Shown one piece after another: positions 8,068 to 16,494 of a stretch of 64,000 nt of DNA. Below the pieces are notes generated by a model, which made no database searches, was not told the origin of the DNA, and worked only from the letters and a program-made list of their open reading frames with translations. The translations under genes were made by a program, and so were the position numbers. Each line of letters starts with the position of its first letter. Position 1 is the first letter of the stretch. The stretch is from Porcincola intestinalis (lineage in GTDB: Bacteria > Bacillota > Clostridia > Lachnospirales > Lachnospiraceae), in the NCBI RefSeq assembly GCF_009696445.1, contig NZ_VULZ01000003.1:231593-295592 (forward strand), read 5' to 3'.

Positions 8068-9438
8068 TCATTCTGTTTCTTTACTTTGACTCTTTGCATA
8101 CGCTGCTGCCCCAAGTCCTGCTGCTCGACCCGTTGACCACGCAATCTGCAGGTTATATCCGCCGGTGTGCGCGTCAACATCAAGCACCTCGCCCGCAAAG
8201 AACAGCCCCGCCGTTTTTCTGGATTCCATCGTCCCCGGATCGATTTCCCGCACCCGGATGCCTCCGTGCGTCACGACTGCCTCCCGGAAGCTTCCCGGGT
8301 GTGTAATTGTAAAGGTAAAATGCTTCGTCTCACGGACAAGCCTGGCGCGCTCAGCCTTCGTAATGCTGTTGACCGCCTTCTGCGGATCAATCCGGCACCG
8401 CCTGAGCAGGACCGGGACCATCTTCTGCGGATAGATCTCAGGCGCCACATTACGGATCTCCTTGTTCGGATTCTGTTCGAAGGCTCTCAGGATCCGCTCA
8501 TCCAGCTTTTCTTCAGGCAGCGCAGGTTTCAGGTCGATTTCCGCCTTCAGCTGTCCCTTTCTCAGGCAGTCGGAAAGATCAGCGCTTGCCGTCAGAACCA
8601 GCGGCCCGGTCACACCGAAATGCGTGAACATCATCTCGCCAAATCCGTCCCAGGCCTTCCGCTTTTCATTGAAAATCCGGAGCGTCACATTCTTCAGAGA
8701 CAGTCCCTGCATCTCAAACAGATCTTCCTCTGCGCAGCAGAGCGGGACAAGCGAAGGGCTGCAAGGCTCCACCGTATGGCCTGCCTTCTCCGCAAACCGG
8801 TATCCGTCGCCGGTAGAGCCCGTTGTCGGGTAAGAAAGGCCTCCTGTTGCGATCACAACCGCCCTCGCAGAAAGGACGGTTCCATCGGACAGGCAGACGC
8901 CCGTGACCGTCCGGCGGACCGTCTGCTGCACATCCGCCCTGGCTGCAGCCCTCTCCCTGCATTGTCCTGAGGCGCCCGGCAAAGGTATATCTGCCCGATC
9001 AGTTTCAGCCTGCTCTCCCGATAAAATAAGCCTGGAAGCCTCTGAACGGAGTCTGATTTGTACCCCTCTCTCCCGCATCGCCTGTTCAAGCGCCTTGGTA
9101 ATATCTGAGGCATGATCGCTCTGAGGGAAAGCCCGGTTTCCACGCTCCAACTTTGTCCGGCAGCCATGCTCCTCAAACCACGCAATCACTGCTGCCGGAT
9201 CAAACCCGTAGATGGACGAGTATAAAAAGGAGGCATGACAGGGAACATGGCTCAGAAAATCCTCCGGATCACAGGCATTGGTGAAATTACATCTGCCCTT
9301 TCCGGTGATATAAATCTTCTTCCCTGCCTTCTCATTTTTTTCGAGCAGTATCACACGAGCGCCGGCTTCCGCCGCAGAAAAGGCCGCCATCATGCCTGCC
9401 GCTCCGCCGCCGATCACAAGAACGTCCGCGTCGGGCAT
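8068..9438 (-). CDS. HI0933-family NAD(P)/FAD-dependent oxidoreductase
   Basis: This is a flavoprotein of the HI0933/YtfP family, 456 aa. The FAD Rossmann motif GGGAAG sits close to the N-terminus when the ATG at 9438 is used; upstream in-frame codons would add 92 basic residues overlapping the kinase gene and are unlikely. The C-terminus has the second FAD-binding block FFAGEVLDVDAHTGGYN typical of the family. The site before the ATG (AAAGGGA) is modest. The gene lies between the histidine kinase and cmk-ispH in the same operon. The family's physiological substrate is not settled, so only the general redox role is claimed. Confidence 0.85.
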   Translation of the reverse strand: MPDADVLVIGGGAAGMMAAFSAAEAGARVILLEKNEKAGKKIYITGKGRCNFTNACDPEDFLSHVPCHASFLYSSIYGFDPAAVIAWFEEHGCRTKLERGNRAFPQSDHASDITKALEQAMRERGVQIRLRSEASRLILSGEQAETDRADIPLPGASGQCRERAAARADVQQTVRRTVTGVCLSDGTVLSARAVVIATGGLSYPTTGSTGDGYRFAEKAGHTVEPCSPSLVPLCCAEEDLFEMQGLSLKNVTLRIFNEKRKAWDGFGEMMFTHFGVTGPLVLTASADLSDCLRKGQLKAEIDLKPALPEEKLDERILRAFEQNPNKEIRNVAPEIYPQKMVPVLLRRCRIDPQKAVNSITKAERARLVRETKHFTFTITHPGSFREAVVTHGGIRVREIDPGTMESRKTAGLFFAGEVLDVDAHTGGYNLQIAWSTGRAAGLGAAAYAKSQSKETE

Positions 9439-9499
9439 TCCCTTTCCCGTCTTTCCCGGAAGCCTTGGCTTCCCGGCTGATTTTCTGCCGGAAACCTTC

Positions 9500-11440
9500 T
9501 CACGAGCTGCCCTCCGAGGAGCTGTCGCCTGACTTCCTGCATTCCCTGTCACGAATCTCTGCTCCCCCGTTCTCCGGCTTTTTGCTTCCTGCCTCATCTT
9601 TACTGATCCCGTCTTCCATTCTTTCTTTTGCTTCCTGCCGGCTTTCAGCCGTCTGCAGATTCTGTGAATCCTCTTTTCGGGCTGCTTTTTTTCCGACCGG
9701 CACCCAGACAGCATCTACTGCCCGGTTTTCCGCCTCACGTTCTCTGCGGGCCTCCTCTTTCCTCGCGGCCGCCTCCTGCTGACGCTGCTGCTGTCTTCTG
9801 TATTCCAGATCCTCTTCCCTGGAGCCCTCCGTCCGTCTGAAGATCGGAGTCCTGATCTGCCCGCCGCTTTCACGGTTCTGCCTTGTCAGAAGATTCTTCT
9901 CATCTTCCATCTCTTCATCCACCAGCTCGCCGTCTCCGTCTTCCAGCTCAAACCAGAATTCCACACCATCTTCCACGTTGCGGACACCATAACGCTGATG
10001 GAAAGACTCCATGATTGCCTTCACAATCGCCAGTCCGACACCCGATCCCCCGTAAGCGCGGGTCCGTGCCTTGTCAACCTTGAAAAATTTATCCCAGACA
10101 TGCTCCAGGTCCTCGTCCGGAATCGGATTTCCTGTGTTGAAGACCGTTGTGCGGACGACACCTCTTTTAATGTCCTCCTCCACCCGGATCTGGATCCGAA
10201 GCGCCCCTTCCACATGGTTGATGGCATTGCTGAGGTAGTTGGTCAGAACCTCCTCCACCTTGAACTCATCCCCCCAGACATGGACGCAGGGCGGACACTG
10301 CACCTCGATCGAGGCGCCCTTCTGGTCCGCCAGAATCTTTGTGGAGGCGGTCTTTCCACGAATCAGCTCTGCCAGATCAAACCGCGTCATCTCCACCTTG
10401 TCATAGCCGGATTCCAGCTGGTTGAGCGCCATCAGCTTGCGGACAAGCTGATTCATTTTCCCCGCCTCGTCTATGATGACACTGCAGTAATAATCTCTCG
10501 ACTCCGGGTCATCGTTGACACAATCCTGAAGTCCCTCCGCGTATCCCTGGATCAGTGCCAGCGGCGTCTTCAGCTCATGCGAGACATTCGACAAAAACTC
10601 GCGACGCTCATCCTCCGCCTTGATCTTCGCATCCAGATTCGCCTGCAATTCATTGTTGGCGGTCTTCAGCTCAGAGATCGTCTTCTCCAGCGTCTGACTC
10701 ATCTGATTGAAATGTTCGCCCAGCCGTCCGATTTCGTTTGTGCCGCCCGACGTATACCTGGCATTAAAGTCCAGGTTTGCCATGCGTTCGGACAGCTCTG
10801 TCAGCTCTGTCAGCGGCTTTGTGAGCCGTTTCGACATCCAGCCTATCATGATCACACTGAGGACAATCGCCAGCAGGATCATGTACATGACAAACTCATT
10901 GGAAATCTTCGCAGAAGTCCGGATGCTCTCCACCGGAACCCGGAGCAGGATGTGGTAGCCATTTTTCGTGAAGGTTCCATACAGCTCCAGATAGACCGCA
11001 TTCCCCAGATGGTCATCCTTCTTCTTCTGAATGGTGTAATTGTTCTCCTTCTTTACAACCTGGCTGCCCTGGTCGATCCCCCATATGTATCCATTCAGCC
11101 TTGCGGACAGGATCTCAAGGCTGTCGTTCCCCGTTCCATACACGAGAACCGGAACATAGTCCGCATCTGTAATCGCAGCGATGACACTGTTCTTCTGTGT
11201 CGTCTCCAGAAAGCTTTTGTTAAAAAATGTTTGATTCAGCCCATCCGCTGTCACATGCTCGTCTGCCATCTCAAACATGGAGACAAGCGTGTTCTCCAGC
11301 CGCCTTTCATAGAACTTTTCCAGCAGAAAGGTGTTTGCCAGAAACATCAGCAGCATGATGATCCCGATGATCGACAGGAAGGTAACCGTCAGCTGCCTGG
11401 ATATAGACGTGCGCTTATTTTTTTGCTTCTTTCTGCTCAT
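9500..11440 (-). CDS. Membrane sensor histidine kinase with long charged tail
   Basis: The 646-aa kinase has a first membrane helix at about 18-40, an extracytoplasmic sensor region of about 140 residues, a second helix at about 183-202, a HAMP domain and a HisKA domain with phospho-acceptor His288 in NVSHELKTPL. The ATPase domain has an N-box (NYLSNAINH) and a G-box (GGSGVGLAI). From about residue 500 to the end there is a 140-residue tail dominated by Glu, Arg, Lys, Gln and Ser with no recognisable fold, unusual for the family. Its start overlaps the response regulator by 26 bp, so the two form a coupled two-component pair. The stimulus is unknown. Confidence 0.9.
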   Translation of the reverse strand: MSRKKQKNKRTSISRQLTVTFLSIIGIIMLLMFLANTFLLEKFYERRLENTLVSMFEMADEHVTADGLNQTFFNKSFLETTQKNSVIAAITDADYVPVLVYGTGNDSLEILSARLNGYIWGIDQGSQVVKKENNYTIQKKKDDHLGNAVYLELYGTFTKNGYHILLRVPVESIRTSAKISNEFVMYMILLAIVLSVIMIGWMSKRLTKPLTELTELSERMANLDFNARYTSGGTNEIGRLGEHFNQMSQTLEKTISELKTANNELQANLDAKIKAEDERREFLSNVSHELKTPLALIQGYAEGLQDCVNDDPESRDYYCSVIIDEAGKMNQLVRKLMALNQLESGYDKVEMTRFDLAELIRGKTASTKILADQKGASIEVQCPPCVHVWGDEFKVEEVLTNYLSNAINHVEGALRIQIRVEEDIKRGVVRTTVFNTGNPIPDEDLEHVWDKFFKVDKARTRAYGGSGVGLAIVKAIMESFHQRYGVRNVEDGVEFWFELEDGDGELVDEEMEDEKNLLTRQNRESGGQIRTPIFRRTEGSREEDLEYRRQQQRQQEAAARKEEARREREAENRAVDAVWVPVGKKAARKEDSQNLQTAESRQEAKERMEDGISKDEAGSKKPENGGAEIRDRECRKSGDSSSEGSS

Positions 11441-12116
11441 CGTCTGCCTCGAACTTGTAGCCCATCCCCCAGATGGTCTTGATATAGTTGCCGCGCTGCC
11501 CCATCTTTGCTCTCAGTTTCTTGACATGCGTGTCAATTGTCCGTGCATCCCCGAAATAATCATAATTCCAGACGCTGTTGAGAATCTTCTCGCGCGACAG
11601 CGCGATTCCCTGATTCTCCACAAAATAGGTCAGGAGCTCAAATTCCTTGAAGGAAAGCTCTACCGGCTGTCCGTCGATCTGAACCTGATGCGCGGCCTTG
11701 TCAATCTCGATCGCCCCTGCCTTCAGAATATCATCCGATCCAAATGCCCCGCTCCTGCGCAGGAGGGCCTCCACACGCGCAACCAGAATCTTCGGGCTGA
11801 ATGGCTTCGACACATAGTCGTCAACTCCGAGCTCAAAGCCAAGCGCCTCATCCCGCTCATCCGATTTAGCTGTCAGCATAATGATCGGTACCTTCGACTC
11901 CTTCCGGATCTCGCGGACAACCTCCCAGCCGTCCATTTTCGGCATCATGACATCCAGAATGATCAGCGCAATATCCCGTGTCGAGAAAAACTTGTCGACT
12001 GCCTCGGCGCCATCTCCGGCTTCGATGACTTCAAAATTCTTCTTGACCAGGAAGTCCCGGACAAGCTTCCTCATCCGTTCCTCATCATCGACGACCATTA
12101 CCTTCAATGTTTCCAT
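11415..12116 (-). CDS. OmpR/PhoB-family response regulator
   Basis: The 233-aa regulator has a receiver domain (phospho-acceptor Asp55 in LIILDVMMPKMDG, switch Lys in SKPFSP) and a C-terminal winged helix (about 130-230) with the typical RTIDTHVKKLR recognition helix. The ATG has GGAGGA upstream and lies 3 bp after the relQ stop. It is the partner of the downstream kinase. Being in one transcript with relQ and rpsA suggests the pair belongs to growth or envelope control, but the regulon cannot be read from this window. Confidence 0.93.
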   Translation of the reverse strand: METLKVMVVDDEERMRKLVRDFLVKKNFEVIEAGDGAEAVDKFFSTRDIALIILDVMMPKMDGWEVVREIRKESKVPIIMLTAKSDERDEALGFELGVDDYVSKPFSPKILVARVEALLRRSGAFGSDDILKAGAIEIDKAAHQVQIDGQPVELSFKEFELLTYFVENQGIALSREKILNSVWNYDYFGDARTIDTHVKKLRAKMGQRGNYIKTIWGMGYKFEADDEQKEAKK

Positions 12117-12119
12117 CGC

Positions 12120-12818
12120 TCAATCCTCCTCCATGTCTTCATATTTTGCCAGACGGTTTTTAATGTCAAGCATCCGCCTGTCTGTCTCCGCAATTGTATC
12201 TGCGCACTCGCGCAGCTCCGAAGAGATCGCGTTCAGATCTACATCCCCCGGCAGCGTCTTCTTGTACCGGATCTGATGCTCGAGGCTCGCCCAGAAATTC
12301 ATCGCAATCGTCCGGATCTGAATCTCCACGCGCATGTACCGGGTCGTCCGCGAAAAGTAAACCGGGATCTCGACAATCATGTGATAGCTTCGGTACCCGT
12401 TCTCCTTCGGATTTCTGATGTAATCCTTGATGGATATGACCTTCAGGTCGTCCTGTCTTCCGAGCATCCGCGCGATATCATAGATGTCGTCGATGAAATT
12501 GCAGATGACACGAACGCCTGCCACATCGTTCAGATTCCGGACAATGCTCTTGACTGAAATCTCCTGTCCTCGCTTTTTCAGCTTTCTGTAGATACTCATC
12601 GGCGTCTTGACCCTGCTCTCGATCGATGAGATCGGATTGCGCCTGTATCTGACAGAAAACTCCTCATCCAGAATCTCCAGCTTCGTCTGAACCTGCCGGA
12701 TCGCGCAGTCATACATCATCATCAGCTCTTCAAACTGTTTCGTCTCCTCAAACAGGCCGTCCCCGTTCTTCTGCCTGCCCCGCTCCTCGGCCTGGCTCCG
12801 GATCTCCTGGTTCATCAT
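12120..12818 (-). CDS. relQ: Small alarmone synthetase, RelQ/YjbM type
   Basis: This cytosolic enzyme makes (p)ppGpp from ATP and GDP/GTP. It is about 232 aa and has the RelA/SpoT synthetase core only: SRVKTPMSIYRKLKKRG, DVAGVRVICNFIDDIY, NPKENGYRSYH and the EIQIRT motif. No HD hydrolase, TGS or ACT domains are present. I place the start at the ATG with AGGAG seven bases upstream; an earlier in-frame ATG at 12845 would add nine residues. It heads an operon with a two-component system and rpsA. The bifunctional relA at 39.2 kb is separate, so the organism has at least two alarmone synthetases. Confidence 0.92.
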   Translation of the reverse strand: MMNQEIRSQAEERGRQKNGDGLFEETKQFEELMMMYDCAIRQVQTKLEILDEEFSVRYRRNPISSIESRVKTPMSIYRKLKKRGQEISVKSIVRNLNDVAGVRVICNFIDDIYDIARMLGRQDDLKVISIKDYIRNPKENGYRSYHMIVEIPVYFSRTTRYMRVEIQIRTIAMNFWASLEHQIRYKKTLPGDVDLNAISSELRECADTIAETDRRMLDIKNRLAKYEDMEED

Positions 12819-12921
12819 CTCTTCACTCCTGCTCATTTTACACATTTTTTCTATGATACCACGCAGCAGTGTTGGAACTGTGAAAAACTTTCGGCTTGTT
12901 TTCCCGATCGTTGATCCTTCC

Positions 12922-12950
12922 TTGACGGTTTGTCCTGCAGACGGTATACT
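12922..12950 (+). promoter_or_regulatory. ssrA promoter
   Basis: TTGACG and TATACT are separated by 17 bp and end 20 bp before the mature 5' end of tmRNA. This places transcription start about 14 bases upstream of the RNase P processing site. Confidence 0.8.
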
Positions 12951-12970
12951 GGATGAACAGATTCACCTCC

Positions 12971-13312
12971 GGGGTAGTAAAGGTTTCGACGGGGGCTGTG
13001 AAGCTGGAGAAGCTATCCGCAGGGTGATGCGTCAAATCCCAACCTAAATATAAACGCTGATAACAACGTTGAACTCGCTGCAGCCTGACGGCTGCAACTG
13101 CCTGATCTGAAGCACCTGCACTGCAGACTCAGGTATCGAACTTGCAGGAAACGACTTATGCGAAGCTTTGAGCATATGGGCGTATCATGAAGCTACTGAA
13201 ACCGCAAGGGTGTCTGTTCCCGTGCGGCAGAGGGAACGTCAATAGACAGACTACGATAGTAGAAGGACAGGGGATTGGCTTTCGGACACGAGTTCGACTC
13301 TCGTCTACTCCA
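12971..13312 (+). ncRNA. ssrA: Transfer-messenger RNA (tmRNA)
   Basis: tmRNA rescues ribosomes stalled on broken messages. The 5' end GGGGTAG pairs with CTACTCC near the 3' end to form the alanyl acceptor stem, including the G-U wobble at the third pair that alanyl-tRNA synthetase recognises. The invariant AAAGGTTTCGACGGG and TTCGAGT-type T-arm are present (GAGTTCGACTC). The length of 342 nt is normal. The discriminator A at 13312 is followed by CTC, so the CCA tail is not encoded and must be added. A terminator follows at once, and the partner smpB lies 0.7 kb away on the other strand. Confidence 0.97.
13053..13088 (+). other. tmRNA tag-peptide reading frame
   Basis: Within tmRNA an open stretch ends in TGA and reads N-A-D-N-N-V-E-L-A-A-A. 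The hydrophobic Leu-Ala-Ala-Ala end is the expected proteolysis signal. The exact resume codon is uncertain; AAC at 13053 is my best choice, with the first alanine supplied by the charged tmRNA itself. Confidence 0.7.
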
Positions 13313-13323
13313 CTCATCATGCA

Positions 13324-13354
13324 AAATCCGAACTCTCAGGAGTTCGGATTTTTT
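13324..13354 (+). terminator. ssrA terminator
   Basis: AATCCGAACTC-TCAG-GAGTTCGGATT followed by a T-run, 12 bp after the tmRNA 3' end. Confidence 0.93.
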
Positions 13355-13385
13355 ATGCGCCGCACGCCTGCTTTGCTCATTCTCT

Positions 13386-13922
13386 TCACCGGTTCAGCGA
13401 GCAGGTTCGAATGAACGGTCTGATGTCTGCCCCACTCTGGAGATACCGCAGGAGGATCTGAGCGCAGGCTCTGCTGTCGCTGTCCGCCTTGTGATGATCA
13501 AGCGCAATTCCATAGTAGTCACACAGATCGTTCAGCTTGTGGCTGATGCCCGGAAGAAGGCGTCTTCCCATCTGGACCGTGCAGATATAGCGTGCATAAG
13601 GCTTCCACTCAATTTCATACGCAAGCAGGCATTTCTTCAGAACACCCATATCGAACTGAGCATTATGCGCCACCAGAAGTCCGTCTGACATATACGGCTC
13701 AATCTTCTCCCAGACCTCCGGAAAAGAGGGTGCGTTCCGGACGGATTCTTCGCTGATCCCGGTCAGCATCGTATTGAAGGGATCAAAATGAGCCTCCGGA
13801 TTGACAAGGGTGTAGAATTCCTTCTCAATCTGTTCGTTCTCAATGATCGTGATGCCGATCGCGCTCATCCGGTTGTTCAGTCTGTTTGGCGTCTCCACAT
13901 CGAATACCGTAAATTGTGACAT
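13386..13922 (-). CDS. DEDDh 3'-5' exonuclease, DNA polymerase III epsilon-like
   Basis: The 178-aa protein has the exonuclease motifs FDVETPN (ExoI), HNAQFDMGVL (ExoII) and HKADSDSRA (ExoIII with the catalytic His), matching the DnaQ/epsilon-like family. I start at the ATG six bases after GAGGAG; a longer frame with 22 extra residues has no site. It is co-oriented with smpB, 68 bp downstream of it, and its 3' end faces the ssrA terminator. A role in proofreading, repair or RNA turnover cannot be separated from sequence alone. Confidence 0.85.
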   Translation of the reverse strand: MSQFTVFDVETPNRLNNRMSAIGITIIENEQIEKEFYTLVNPEAHFDPFNTMLTGISEESVRNAPSFPEVWEKIEPYMSDGLLVAHNAQFDMGVLKKCLLAYEIEWKPYARYICTVQMGRRLLPGISHKLNDLCDYYGIALDHHKADSDSRACAQILLRYLQSGADIRPFIRTCSLNR

Positions 13923-13990
13923 TGCCATCTCCTCTGCCGGATACAGTATGGTTGCTGCCCGTGTTCGCACATTCTGTCCTGCCGGCACAT

Positions 13991-14455
13991 TCAGCGGTTG
14001 TACTCCTTGAATGCCCGCTCCATCGATCGCTTTGCATCCCTCTTTGCAATATCTGCCCGCTTATCGTACTGCTTCTTTCCTCTTGCCACCCCGATTTCAA
14101 CCTTCACAAGCGATCCCTTCAGGTAAACCTTGAGTGGGACAATGGCAAAGCCCTTCTGCTGGATAGCCCCCCAGAGTTTGTTGAGCTCCTGCCTGTGTAG
14201 AAGAAGCTTCCTTGGCCGGAGCGGATCCTTGTTGAAAATGTTTCCCTTCTCATACGGGCTGATATTCATGCCGTAGATCAGGGCCTCTCCGTTGACCATG
14301 CTGATGTAGGCTTCCTTAATGCTGCACTTTCCCATCCGAAGCGACTTGACTTCCGTTCCTACAAGCGCGATCCCCGCCTCATATGTCTCATCGATGAAGT
14401 AGTCGTGATAGGCCTTTTTATTGTTTGCGATCAGTCTGACTGATTCCTTTCCCAT
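13991..14455 (-). CDS. smpB: SsrA-binding protein
   Basis: SmpB binds the tRNA-like part of tmRNA and brings it to stalled ribosomes. The 154-aa length, the N-terminal block with [18 protein letters not shown], and the basic C-terminal tail ([15 protein letters not shown]) that enters the mRNA channel are all canonical. GGAGA precedes the ATG. Its RNA partner ssrA lies on the opposite strand only 0.7 kb away, with the exonuclease gene between them. Confidence 0.97.
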   Translation of the reverse strand: MGKESVRLIANNKKAYHDYFIDETYEAGIALVGTEVKSLRMGKCSIKEAYISMVNGEALIYGMNISPYEKGNIFNKDPLRPRKLLLHRQELNKLWGAIQQKGFAIVPLKVYLKGSLVKVEIGVARGKKQYDKRADIAKRDAKRSMERAFKEYNR

Positions 14456-14612
14456 TCCTGTTCTCCTGAAATTCCGGTCTCCAATAACTCATCTGCCCGG
14501 CTTCTGCGTTTTCTCCCGGCTGCTGTTTTCCGCATCGCATGCCGGCTTCGCCGCCTGTATGTCAGCTGCCTGCACGGTTTATTCTTCAGTCTCCGGCAGC
14601 GATTCTGTGATC

Positions 14613-14655
14613 AGAAAAAGTGCGGGGCGATGGATATCCTGCCCCGCACTTTTCT
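14613..14655 (-). terminator. htrA terminator
   Basis: A perfect AAAGTGCGGGGC / GCCCCGCACTTT stem with a 12-base loop, flanked by A-rich and T-rich ends, lies downstream of the protease gene. It would work in both directions. The remaining sequence between smpB and htrA holds no gene that I can see. Confidence 0.85.
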
Positions 14656-14703
14656 ATATTACCGCTGCCCGGCCTTTTCTGCAATCAGGTCCGGAGCTCA
14701 TAT

Positions 14704-16341
14704 TCAGAATTCTGCACTTCCATTTCCGCTCGCCCCTGAAGTGTTGCCGTCCTGTCCGCCGTACGGGAAACCAGAACCGTTTCCATAGCCCCCGCCAAAC
14801 GGATAACCGAACTCATTTCCGCTGCCGCTTCCGTCCTGCCCGCCGAAAAAGCTGCCCCATGGAATCGTAATGCTTCCGTCTCCATCCCTGTTGTCTGACG
14901 GCGGAAGGGTCTGGGAGCCGTCGTCGGCATCACCTGTGGATCCGTCCTTCCTGCCACTGTCCTTATCCTGTCCGTCAGACTTGTCTCCGTCTGAATTCTC
15001 TTTGTCAGAGCCGTCAGATGAGGAATCAGACGAATCCGATGCGTTCTGCGCCTTCCTGGCCGCTTTTACCTCATCGGTTGCCTCGCCAAGCGTGACCTCC
15101 ACTGTCTTTTCCTTATAGCTGTTTCCGGAAGCCCTTTCATAGGCAATCTTCACCTTTTCCCCTGGTGCATAATACTGGATCTTCTTCAGAAGCGTATCCC
15201 TGGAATCAATCGACAGTCCGTCAAGCTTTGTGATGACGTCTCCCTTTTGAAGACCTGCCTTCTCAGCAGCGGATCCCTTCTCAACTGAGTATACATAAGC
15301 CCCTTTCGGGATATTGTACATCTGGCTGGCTTCGTCTGTCACCGGTGCCACTGTAATGCCGAGATACCCGTAATCGTCCAGCGCATCCCTCGTCTTGCGG
15401 TTGATCAGATCCTGAAGAACCGGGATTGCGGTATTGATCGGAACCGCATACCCGACATTGTCTCCTTCCAGATAACCCGCGTTGAAGATCCCGATGACTT
15501 CTCCCTTTGCATTCAGGACAGCTCCGCCGCTCTGTCCCTGATTTGCGGCGCCATCGGTCTGGAACTCTGTCCAGGTTCCCTCGTCCGTCTCTACCTTGCA
15601 GTTCAGTGCCGCGACAATACCCGATGTCACGGTCAGCCCCTGACCAAGCGTGTTTCCGATTGTAATGGCGGTCTGTCCAACCTTGAGCTTGTCGGAGTTG
15701 CCAAGGACCGCGACCTTCAGCTGCTTCAGCACATCCTCCTTGATGTCCTTCAGCTGAACAGCAACAACTGCCACATCTGTCGATGGATCTGCTCCCTTGA
15801 CCTTCGCCGCAACGACCTTGTCCTCCTCATTGTCTGTGTCAACTGAAAAAGCGACTGTAACGTCCGTCGCATTATCCACAACATGATTGTTCGTTGCGAT
15901 CAGCAGCTCGTCACCGGTCTGCGCAATGATAAATCCCGACGCTGCCCCCTCCTCCTCAACACTGTGCTTCCCTCCAAAGTAGTCCTCGACTTCCTGCACA
16001 CTTTTCTCGGAAATGGTGACAATGGACGGCATGCATGCAGCCACAACGTCCGAGACATCAATCGCCGTCACCTTTGCATCCCGTGTCCCTGTTGTTTCAA
16101 GCTGCGGGTAGCTGTTCTTTCCCGAATCCTTCTTATCGGAAGATGCATCCTGCTGCCTGTCAGCTTCCGTCTGCTGCTCTGTTTCCGTCTGACTGTCTGC
16201 CTCTGTCTGCTGCTCTGTACCTGTCTGGAGGGCATTTCCGGCAAATGTATATGGGGCTGCACTCACGCTCATCGCTGCGGTCAGAATCGCCGCCAGCACC
16301 CTTGCAGAGATTCTTCTGTTTCTCAGCTTCTTATCGTACAT
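14704..16341 (-). CDS. HtrA/DegP-type secreted serine protease with PDZ domain
   Basis: This envelope-quality protease is 545 aa from the ATG with AGGAG seven bases upstream. It has an N-terminal membrane anchor or signal segment (about 12-34), a Gln/Thr/Glu-rich linker, and a trypsin-like domain with the triad His (NNHVV), Asp (STDVAVV) and Ser (QGQSGGAV). One PDZ domain follows (about 325-415). The last 110 residues are a Ser/Asp/Gly-rich low-complexity tail, longer than usual. It is probably monocistronic. Regulation by an envelope-stress two-component system is common for the family but nothing here proves it. Confidence 0.92.
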   Translation of the reverse strand: MYDKKLRNRRISARVLAAILTAAMSVSAAPYTFAGNALQTGTEQQTEADSQTETEQQTEADRQQDASSDKKDSGKNSYPQLETTGTRDAKVTAIDVSDVVAACMPSIVTISEKSVQEVEDYFGGKHSVEEEGAASGFIIAQTGDELLIATNNHVVDNATDVTVAFSVDTDNEEDKVVAAKVKGADPSTDVAVVAVQLKDIKEDVLKQLKVAVLGNSDKLKVGQTAITIGNTLGQGLTVTSGIVAALNCKVETDEGTWTEFQTDGAANQGQSGGAVLNAKGEVIGIFNAGYLEGDNVGYAVPINTAIPVLQDLINRKTRDALDDYGYLGITVAPVTDEASQMYNIPKGAYVYSVEKGSAAEKAGLQKGDVITKLDGLSIDSRDTLLKKIQYYAPGEKVKIAYERASGNSYKEKTVEVTLGEATDEVKAARKAQNASDSSDSSSDGSDKENSDGDKSDGQDKDSGRKDGSTGDADDGSQTLPPSDNRDGDGSITIPWGSFFGGQDGSGSGNEFGYPFGGGYGNGSGFPYGGQDGNTSGASGNGSAEF

Positions 16342-16373
16342 TGGAAAGCTCCTTTCATGCATTCAAATGATAC

Positions 16374-16401
16374 TTCCTATCTTAAAAAGCTTCTGTGTCA
16401 A
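16374..16401 (-). promoter_or_regulatory. Possible htrA promoter
   Basis: On the minus strand a perfect TTGACA is followed 16 bp later by TAGGAA, a weak -10 match, 33 bp before the htrA start. Confidence 0.35.
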
Positions 16402-16438
16402 AGGTGTGAAAATTCAGCTGATTCTGTGTGTCCATGTG

Positions 16439-16472
16439 AAAAAGGGCAGCTCCCGCAGGAGACTGCCCTTTA
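16439..16472 (-). terminator. gpmI terminator
   Basis: GGGCAGTCTCC-TGC-GGGAGCTGCCC followed by T residues on the minus strand, 23 bp after the gpmI stop. Confidence 0.88.
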
Positions 16473-16494
16473 ACGTCCATTCAACGATATTCAC

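Noticed and set aside
8013..8198. Upstream extension of the cytidylate kinase frame by 62 residues
   Set aside because: It overlaps the end of the flavoprotein gene, lacks a ribosome binding site, and would put the P-loop far from the N-terminus.
9998..11482. A 494-codon open frame on the plus strand opposite the histidine kinase
   Set aside because: Its amino-acid pattern mirrors the kinase codons (many His, Arg, Leu), it has no ribosome binding site, and the kinase on the other strand has all its domains.
13187..13688. Short open frames running through the end of tmRNA
   Set aside because: They are explained by the structured RNA and the antisense of the exonuclease gene.
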